Part shown: in pieces, positions 1 through 4,872 of the stretch
Position numbering within the stretch: the stretch's first letter is position 1
How the letters are laid out: every line of letters begins with the position of its first letter
NCBI GenBank assembly: GCA_022842225.1
Contig: JALHPX010000209.1
Span: 1 to 5,857, forward strand
Reading direction: 5' to 3'
DNA length: 5,857 nucleotides
DNA from: a bacterium
GTDB lineage: Bacteria; Bdellovibrionota; FAC87; UBA2466
The notes under the pieces: generated by a model
The model's database searches: none
Told to the model about the DNA's origin: nothing
What the model saw: only the letters and a program-made list of their open reading frames with translations
Translations under genes and position numbers: made by a program

Positions 1-381
1 CAACCCTTCGCCTTTTCTGCGAGATAAGATTTTTATTTTGTTTTTTTGGGGCAGACAAAAACGGAGATCAACAAGTCTTAAGTAAAGTTCGAGAGGACTC
101 TTCGCAGCCGCCGTCCGTTTGGCGAACAGTGTGGAGGTGTCGTCTCGGTAGAGGCAGTGACAAATGTGGGGTTTGTAGGCAGTTCGGTCGGTCTGATTGG
201 TTTCGGAAATTCTGTTGTTCTTTCAAGAGGTTAACGCGGTCTCCGGTAGCGGGCGGGGTGTATTCTGGTTTTGAGCTCGGATTTGCCTGCTTTGTATACA
301 CAATCCGTCCAAATCGGAGGCGAGTTTGAGGCTAAGTGGGCCACGCCTTTCTGGCGGCACGCTTGCAACCTCTAAAGGGAG
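1..381. other. Gene-poor left edge; G/T-rich upstream region
   Basis: I see no supportable gene here. The first 27 bases could be the tail of an upstream plus-strand gene (frame 1 ends at TAA 25-27, frame 2 at TAA 83-85), but this cannot be decided at the edge. Positions 29-47 are T-rich and follow a very weak TCGC/GCGA stem (about 8-22), so a terminator for an upstream gene is possible but poorly supported. From about 120 to 300 the plus strand is very rich in G and T and poor in A. Frame 3 stays open from position 3 to TGA 327-329, but its putative product is unusually rich in Cys and Arg. Its arginine codons are mostly AGG, AGA, CGG and CGA, whereas the clear genes here prefer CGC and CGT. 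The open frame is therefore best explained by lack of A, not by coding. I could not match the stretch to tmRNA, RNase P RNA, SRP RNA or a riboswitch by eye. Confidence 0.5.
271..300 (+). promoter_or_regulatory. Candidate sigma70-type promoter for the J-domain gene
   Basis: TTGAGC at 271-276 and TATACA at 295-300 are separated by 18 bp. Each matches four of six consensus positions. Transcription would start near 307 and leave a leader of about 75 nt before the ATG at 382. It is the best pair I found in the upstream stretch, but matches of this quality arise by chance, so the call is weak. Confidence 0.22.
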
Positions 382-1086
382 ATGGCCCATCGCGAACCCA
401 AAAATCACTCACTTACGCCTCGCAACGCCACTGCGATACAGCGCGAGTTTGCGCAGATTTTCCGTCGAGAACAGCGTCGCCAGGAATCTTCGTTTGAAGG
501 CTTCAACGACGCCCGCAACTCCTTCGTGCCGGTTTGGATTTCGTTGCCACCGTTTTTGATGATGGAATATTTCGTGGAGTTATCCATGCCCCGCATGCCG
601 TCGGCATTGGTATTCCCCGTCGGTTTCCTTCTGTTCTGGGCTTTTTATTTTACGTTTTATAAACCAAACGTTTTAGAAGAGAAGCTTTCTGATCCTCTGC
701 GATGGCAGGTGGGTTTTCCGCCCAGTTTAGTGCTGGGACTCGTGCTGTGGTTTATCAAGGCAACTTTCTTGGAACTTCGTTATCTGGTTTTGGAAGCGCC
801 CTTTTCTCGATTGCAGCGCTTAGAAAAACCCAAAGTGGCGGAGGAGACGCCGGTGGTCCCGCGCGAGCCGGTTGCAAAATATTCTCCGGAAATCAGCTCG
901 GCGCTTCGTGTGCTGGGAATTGAATCTCTAAACGTAGTGACGTGGAATGAAATTCATCGTCGCTACCGGTTTCTTGCTAAGAAGCTGCATCCCGATCTCA
1001 ATCGCACGGGAACTCAAGGACGCCGCTTCATCGAGGTTGACCAGGCTTACCGACAGCTGGTGCGACAGAAGAACCTGTTTTCTTAG
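382..1086 (+). CDS. Membrane-anchored J-domain (DnaJ-like) protein
   Basis: The 234-residue product has a J domain at its C-terminus (about residues 172-232). Helix II is basic (EIHRRYRFLAKKLHPDLN) and runs into an intact HPD triad at 203-205. J domains stimulate the ATPase of Hsp70/DnaK and recruit it to a site or client. There is no Gly/Phe linker, zinc-finger region or C-terminal substrate domain, so this is a class C-like J protein and not DnaJ itself. Two hydrophobic segments (about 73-93 and 112-131) form a likely membrane hairpin, followed by a Pro/Glu-rich linker (about 148-168). By inference both termini are cytoplasmic, which would place the J domain where DnaK is. The basic N-terminal 60 residues match nothing I know. 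The start at 382 is the first ATG after an in-frame TAA at 373. AAGGGAG lies immediately before it, closer than usual for a Shine-Dalgarno sequence, so the start is likely but not certain. The 3' end overlaps the convergent TPR gene by 59 bp. Confidence 0.85.
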   Translation: MAHREPKNHSLTPRNATAIQREFAQIFRREQRRQESSFEGFNDARNSFVPVWISLPPFLMMEYFVELSMPRMPSALVFPVGFLLFWAFYFTFYKPNVLEEKLSDPLRWQVGFPPSLVLGLVLWFIKATFLELRYLVLEAPFSRLQRLEKPKVAEETPVVPREPVAKYSPEISSALRVLGIESLNVVTWNEIHRRYRFLAKKLHPDLNRTGTQGRRFIEVDQAYRQLVRQKNLFS

Positions 1087-2083
1087 GCTGCGAAGCTACC
1101 TTCCGCAAAATCAAATCCGTTTTCGTAGAGTACGGACCATTGGGATCGAGTTGTGCGGCCTTGGTCAGAAAACTTTTGGCCTGGGCGTCTTGCTTTGAAG
1201 CCGCAAAATTCAAACCCAGATAATAGTAAATTTCTGCCATGTCGGCGCGCGCGCCGCCTGGAGCCGATTGCACGGTTTCCCAGAGCAAGGGCAACGCCCG
1301 GGTTGGCTCGCCTTTATGGGTCCAGAAAATACCGTCTAGAAGTTTTAAGTAATGCTCTCGGTAAAGTTTGGGACGAAGTGCTGTCTCCACATCGGGTTTG
1401 CGCAGGCTTTTGCGAGCGGCTTCCATCAGGCTCTCGGCTTTTTTCCACTGCACGTTCCAAAACAGATACAGGTGTGCAAGCTCGTAATTTGCGGAGAAAT
1501 TCTCGGGGTTGCGACGGAGAATTTGACGGTATTCCTTTTCTGCATTCTGAAACGCCGTTGCTTGGCCAGCCGCATCGCCCGATTTTTCAAGCGCTAGTCC
1601 CAAATAAAAAAAGGTTCGAGGTGGGTGATCGGCAAATTCCAGTGCGCGCTGAAAACTCTGCGCAGCAACTCTGTCATTGCCCGACCAGAGCTCCGCGAGT
1701 CCCACTTGGTAGTAACTTTGTGCTCGGTAAGGGTGTTTCTTTGCGATGGCGCGGCCCAACCGCACCGCCCGATCGTAATCCCCTTGAGCAAGATATAAAT
1801 AGTAAAGCAGGTCGGCGGCAGCTGCGTCGGGAGCCGCGGCATCATAGACAAAAGCTGTTTCTAGAAACCGCGTGGCATCGGGAAAATTACCAGCAACGTA
1901 GGCCTGCTTCGCGCGTTCTACCCAGGCTTCGACTGGGATTTTTAGGCCCTCTTTTTCATACAGCGGCAAGGGCTCTGCGGACGCTCGCGTTTCAGTGGAC
2001 TCCGGCAATCGCTGGGGCGCGCTCGAGCAAGAGATAAGGAGCAAAGAGATTGAGTACAAAACAGCTTTCATCGGGGTCTTCAT
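1028..2083 (-). CDS. TPR-repeat lipoprotein
   Basis: The 351-residue product begins with a short lipoprotein signal peptide: a hydrophobic stretch at residues 8-17 and the lipobox L-I-S-C with Cys19 as the lipidation site. Serine follows at +2, which by the E. coli Lol rule favours the outer membrane. The mature part is alpha-helical with tetratricopeptide-like repeats, clearest at about 54-85, 91-118, 121-153, 155-190 and 284-316 (for example EIYYYLGLNFAASKQDAQAK). TPR arrays are protein-interaction scaffolds; I cannot name the partner. A Pro/Gly/Lys-rich tail (about 331-351) is probably disordered and is the part encoded opposite the J-domain gene. The ATG at 2083 overlaps the preceding acetyltransferase stop as ATGA, with GAGG about 10 nt upstream. 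A second ATG, four codons on at 2071, would give an equally normal signal peptide. It is the last gene of the three-gene minus-strand operon, and translational coupling is likely. Confidence 0.87.
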   Translation of the reverse strand: MKTPMKAVLYSISLLLISCSSAPQRLPESTETRASAEPLPLYEKEGLKIPVEAWVERAKQAYVAGNFPDATRFLETAFVYDAAAPDAAAADLLYYLYLAQGDYDRAVRLGRAIAKKHPYRAQSYYQVGLAELWSGNDRVAAQSFQRALEFADHPPRTFFYLGLALEKSGDAAGQATAFQNAEKEYRQILRRNPENFSANYELAHLYLFWNVQWKKAESLMEAARKSLRKPDVETALRPKLYREHYLKLLDGIFWTHKGEPTRALPLLWETVQSAPGGARADMAEIYYYLGLNFAASKQDAQAKSFLTKAAQLDPNGPYSTKTDLILRKVASQPKKTGSSVAPAVGKPGQPR

Positions 2084-2658
2084 TTTTCAGATGCCTCAAA
2101 CCGAATGCGCAGTCGTTCGCCTGTTTTCTTGCACCGAAATTCGAGAGCGTCTTTAAGAGTCTGTACTGTGTCCATCTCGTATCCCGATCGACTGACAAAT
2201 CCTTTTAGCCGCGCAGGGCTACCGACGTACAAGCCGTAGGGAAGAGCGTCGGACGTTAATACCGTTCCCGCGGCTATCATCGAATACTCTCCCAAAGTTA
2301 CTCCACAGAGAATCGTCGCATTGGCCCCGACGGAGCAGCCTTTGCGCAAGCGGGTAGGAATTATTTCCCATTCGTCAGAAAATGCGCGTGGACGAAAATC
2401 GTTGGTGAAACTCGAATAGGGTCCTACGAAAACATAGTCTTCTAGAGTGACTCCCTTGTATATCGAGACACCATTTTGAATCTTCACCCCGTCGCCAATG
2501 ACCACGTCTTTATCGATGTAGACATCTTTGCCGATAACGCAGTTTTTTCCGATCTTAACGCCTTCGCGGATTTGGGCTTGGTGCCAAATCTTGGTGCCCT
2601 CGCTTATACCGGCCGTTGGAGATACATCTGCAGTGGGGTGGATATAAATGGAAGGCAT
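2080..2658 (-). CDS. Sugar N-acetyltransferase, left-handed beta-helix, WbpD/WlbB-like
   Basis: The 192-residue product is built almost wholly of imperfect hexapeptide repeats (residues about 6-80 and 106-135), typical of trimeric acyl-CoA-dependent acyltransferases with a left-handed beta-helix. Several motifs point to the WbpD/WlbB group: IWHQAQI (24-30), VKIQNGVSIYKGVTLED (58-74), FTN (84-86), GANATILCGVTLGEYSMIAAGTV (111-133, in pieces) and VGSPAR (145-150). In characterised members the enzyme uses acetyl-CoA to acetylate the 3-amino group of UDP-2-acetamido-3-amino-2,3-dideoxyglucuronate, on the way to diacetylated uronic acids of O-antigens. The exact sugar here is not shown, because the partner dehydrogenase and aminotransferase are not in the window. 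A C-terminal segment (about 170-192) with a CKKTGER motif follows the helix, as family tails often do. The gene starts 9 bp after the glycosyltransferase stop with only a weak AGG close to the ATG, and overlaps the next gene by 4 bp, so it is the middle gene of an operon. It should act in the cytoplasm. Confidence 0.88.
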   Translation of the reverse strand: MPSIYIHPTADVSPTAGISEGTKIWHQAQIREGVKIGKNCVIGKDVYIDKDVVIGDGVKIQNGVSIYKGVTLEDYVFVGPYSSFTNDFRPRAFSDEWEIIPTRLRKGCSVGANATILCGVTLGEYSMIAAGTVLTSDALPYGLYVGSPARLKGFVSRSGYEMDTVQTLKDALEFRCKKTGERLRIRFEASEK

Positions 2659-2667
2659 GCGCCTATG

Positions 2668-3417
2668 CTAACGCAAACCGAGTCGCCAGCGAAGCAAGAC
2701 AAGTAACGCTTTGAGTGCGACTTCGACGCTCCGAATATTAGAGACCTCGTCTTGATGCCGCCAGGTGATGGGGAAGAACGAGAATTGAGCGCCTGCACGC
2801 ACCAAGTGCAGCAAGTGATCCATCGTAAATAGGTAGGAATCTGAAAATCCGTCGAGCGTAGAATCTGTCAATTTCGTAACGCGGTACAAATTTAGCCCCG
2901 CGCCCAGATCTGAAATCCAGCGTGCAGTCAGGGCGGAGTAGGCCAAGTTCAACGCCCAATTTCCCAGCGTTCTTATCGTCGAATAACGCACGAGTTGAGA
3001 CGCGGGGAGAAAACGAGATCCCAGCACGGCGTCGAGGTGTGGATTTACCTTGGCAAAATGAATGAGTGTGAGCAGGTCGGTAGTTTTTGCCTGGTCATCC
3101 CCGTGCAGAACCGCGACGGTATGAAAACCACGCTTGCGGGCATAGCGAAAGGCGATTTTATGCGAGCCGCCTAGACCTAAGTTGCTAACGTTGCGAAGAG
3201 CGACAAATTTGTCGCGGTGCACGCTGCTGGAAATCTCCGCCTCGAGCGCCGGGAAGGTGTCGTCAGGTGAGCAGTTATCGACGAGGAGAACCCCGTCCAC
3301 TACCGCCATCAAGTCGGCGTCGGCATCTAGCTGCCGAATCACTCTGCGAACCTGTGTTGCGCAGCGGTAGGCTGGGACGAAAACCAAAATGCGTTCTGTG
3401 GCGTTGGTGTCTGGCAC
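2668..3417 (-). CDS. Glycosyltransferase family 2 (polyprenyl-phosphate-sugar synthase-like)
   Basis: The 249-residue product has the full series of GT-A fold, family 2 signatures: VPAYR (14-18), LLVDNCSPDDT (44-54), NLGLGGS (79-85), a metal-binding acidic motif HGDDQ (105-109), SDLGAGLNLYR (169-179) and WRHQDEVSNIRSV (219-231). These enzymes transfer a sugar from a nucleotide donor to an acceptor. The overall pattern recalls dolichyl- or undecaprenyl-phosphate mannose/glucose synthases and related surface-glycan transferases, but donor and acceptor cannot be read from sequence. There is no C-terminal pair of membrane segments; the hydrophobic, Arg-rich last 20 residues may form an amphipathic membrane contact. 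The start is GTG at 3415-3417, supported by TAGGA about 4 nt upstream and an in-frame TAG just before it. It is the first gene of the minus-strand operon and lies beneath an extended -10 promoter. With the acetyltransferase it suggests lipid-linked sugar or surface polysaccharide assembly. Confidence 0.9.
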   Translation of the reverse strand: MPDTNATERILVFVPAYRCATQVRRVIRQLDADADLMAVVDGVLLVDNCSPDDTFPALEAEISSSVHRDKFVALRNVSNLGLGGSHKIAFRYARKRGFHTVAVLHGDDQAKTTDLLTLIHFAKVNPHLDAVLGSRFLPASQLVRYSTIRTLGNWALNLAYSALTARWISDLGAGLNLYRVTKLTDSTLDGFSDSYLFTMDHLLHLVRAGAQFSFFPITWRHQDEVSNIRSVEVALKALLVLLRWRLGLR

Positions 3418-3422
3418 GGTTT

Positions 3423-3427
3423 CCTAG
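3423..3427 (-). promoter_or_regulatory. Ribosome binding site that fixes the GTG start
   Basis: On the minus strand the sequence TAGGAAACC precedes the GTG at 3417. The AGGA core sits 4-5 nt upstream of the start, and an in-frame TAG at 3424-3426 rules out any earlier start. This supports GTG as the true start of the glycosyltransferase. Confidence 0.5.
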
Positions 3428-3443
3428 GAGAACAGGTACTAAG

Positions 3444-3452
3444 ATTGTAACA
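3444..3452 (-). promoter_or_regulatory. Extended -10 promoter for the glycosyltransferase operon
   Basis: On the minus strand this reads TGTTACAAT: a TACAAT hexamer (five of six matches to TATAAT) with the TG dinucleotide one base upstream that marks extended -10 promoters. No good -35 is seen at the usual spacing, which is typical of this class. Transcription would begin near 3437 and give a leader of about 20 nt that includes the AGGA ribosome binding site. The element sits in the 42-bp spacer between divergent genes, so the two transcription units must share it. Confidence 0.42.
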
Positions 3453-3459
3453 TAGAGAA

Positions 3460-4872
3460 ATGCGCTCCCCCACATTCGCAGGCACCTCAGGAACGTTTGC
3501 GTTTCTGATTATTGCGTTGGTGTTTTGTTTTCTGGCCTTGCTTCACTTTCCGGGCGTTTTTTCAATTGATGATCTGATGATCCACGAGGAGTGGGTCCTC
3601 AGCCGGCAGATAAATCGTTGGAACTCCATCAGTTACAGCAGCTGGATTCTCGTTCTGCGCTATGTTCTATCGGGCGTTTGGGGCCCGATGGTTGCAAATC
3701 TTTTGGTTTTTCTTGGTTTGGTGTGGCTCGTTGCCCAACGGATCAACCGAATGCCCCATCGCGTGGCGCGCATCGGCTCGGCGCTTTTTCTCACACTGGT
3801 TTGTCTCTTGCCTTACCACCAGGTGCTGATCCTCACTCACAGTCGAGATATTTTCTTCTCCCTCATTCTCGTTTCACTCGCGATGGTCTTTCTCATCGTC
3901 AAAGAGTTCAAAAGTTGGCATTTCGCATTCATTGGATTTTTCGTCTGTCTGCTGTCCGATATGCGCATGGAAGCAAAATTACTGCTGGTATTGTTTCCGT
4001 TGCTGGCCAGCCTTTTTCGCGTTTGGACTTTTCGGAATTTCGCTTCCTACATGCTTTGGCAGGGGGTGTGGAGTTTGCTTTTTCTGGGACTCATTCCCAT
4101 GCGGTTTGATTATGCGCACTTGAAGCAGCCTTACCAAGGCACGGCATTTATCAATCCTCTTTCAAGGATTTATAGCGAGTTTGCAGTCGAGAAAGAGTAT
4201 CCGGAACTCGACGAAGCCATCTCGCTTGTCATGGATATAAAGACGCTCAGAACTTACGCCAAAACTTACGATATTGATCCCGCGTATTTCCACGTCCAGC
4301 GGCCGGTAACGGACCACGAGTTTAGCCGCTTTAAGGCCGCGAGTTTCCAGCTCTATGCGAAATATCCGTGGACGTGGGTTAAGAACCGCATTGTCATGGC
4401 TTCAAGCATTCTCAATCTCGGTACCCGCGAACCGATGTTGATCTCGGCCCAGTATATGTTCCGTATCCCAGAGATGCTTGCCTTATTAAAAGTATCGACT
4501 GCTAAGCCACTAGGGAATTGGTCGCAACGCCATCTGGAACTAGCGGAAGTTTGGATGGTGCCCGATGGCAGTTGGTTGCACCGTATTTTCTGTAGCCAGT
4601 TGATCCCACTGCTTTCTTTGCTGGCGGGCCTGGTTTTTTTTCGTCGCTGTCCAGCGGCGGCTTTTGCTTCGAGCCTATTGCTGAGCCGTATGGTGCTGGT
4701 GCTAGCGACTGCTCCCGCCAACCAGTTCAAATACCTGCTTTCGGTCTCCTTGGGAGGGGCGATTTTGCTGCCATTGCTTGTAGCCGAGCTCTTGGAGTAC
4801 ATTCCCCGCCGAAACCATGGACGTACATTTAGAAAAGCCCGAGTCGCCCAAAGCCCCGCTTTCGGGCATTAA
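3460..4872 (+). CDS. Polytopic membrane protein, GT-C glycosyltransferase-like
   Basis: The 470-residue product is an integral membrane protein with about nine to ten hydrophobic segments (about 11-30, 62-92, 107-125, 130-148, 154-165, 172-188, 197-213, 376-394, 398-417 and 424-447). A soluble region of about 160 residues (214-375) interrupts them. Right after the first segment comes PGVFSIDDLMIHEEW (31-45), an acidic loop in the position where GT-C fold glycosyltransferases carry catalytic Asp/Glu residues. HSRDIFFSL (127-135), MRMEAKLLL (168-176), YPWTWVKNR (302-310, a 'His/Tyr-Pro ... Arg' motif before a membrane-proximal helix) and NQFKYLL (421-427) also recall polytopic enzymes that use lipid-linked sugars. 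I cannot assign a named family, so the role is inferred from topology and from the divergent glycosyltransferase operon; a Wzy-like polymerase or a transporter is an alternative. The ATG at 3460 has only a weak AGAG before it. The basic C-terminal tail overlaps the next gene by 56 bp. Confidence 0.8.
   Translation: MRSPTFAGTSGTFAFLIIALVFCFLALLHFPGVFSIDDLMIHEEWVLSRQINRWNSISYSSWILVLRYVLSGVWGPMVANLLVFLGLVWLVAQRINRMPHRVARIGSALFLTLVCLLPYHQVLILTHSRDIFFSLILVSLAMVFLIVKEFKSWHFAFIGFFVCLLSDMRMEAKLLLVLFPLLASLFRVWTFRNFASYMLWQGVWSLLFLGLIPMRFDYAHLKQPYQGTAFINPLSRIYSEFAVEKEYPELDEAISLVMDIKTLRTYAKTYDIDPAYFHVQRPVTDHEFSRFKAASFQLYAKYPWTWVKNRIVMASSILNLGTREPMLISAQYMFRIPEMLALLKVSTAKPLGNWSQRHLELAEVWMVPDGSWLHRIFCSQLIPLLSLLAGLVFFRRCPAAAFASSLLLSRMVLVLATAPANQFKYLLSVSLGGAILLPLLVAELLEYIPRRNHGRTFRKARVAQSPAFGH

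Noticed and set aside
57..89. EF-hand-like string (DKNGDQQ...) in the open frame 3 near the left edge
   Set aside because: It resembles a calcium-binding loop, but the usual Gly at position 6 and the Glu at position 12 are absent, and the frame around it has non-coding codon use. Most likely chance.
68..301. Minus-strand open frame of 77 codons (GTG start)
   Set aside because: There is no recognisable domain or ribosome binding site. Its openness follows from the A/C-rich composition of that strand, and it lies opposite a stretch with no other coding sign.
341..359. CGCC-TTTCT-GGCG hairpin in the leader of the J-domain gene as a terminator or switch
   Set aside because: The stem is only four pairs, with mismatches beyond and no following U-run.
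326..559. Plus-strand open frame overlapping the start of the J-domain gene
   Set aside because: It is out of frame with the J-domain gene and Arg/Ser/Thr-rich, with no domain. The frame beginning at 382 continues into a clear J domain and is the real one.
1153..2037. Long plus-strand open frame of 294 codons
   Set aside because: It lies antisense to the TPR lipoprotein, is Arg/Pro-rich without a domain, and is a shadow of that gene's codon bias.
3591..4109. Second plus-strand open frame of 172 codons inside the membrane protein gene
   Set aside because: It is Ser/His/Arg-rich with no membrane pattern, while the frame from 3460 gives regular hydrophobic segments throughout. It is an alternate-frame shadow.
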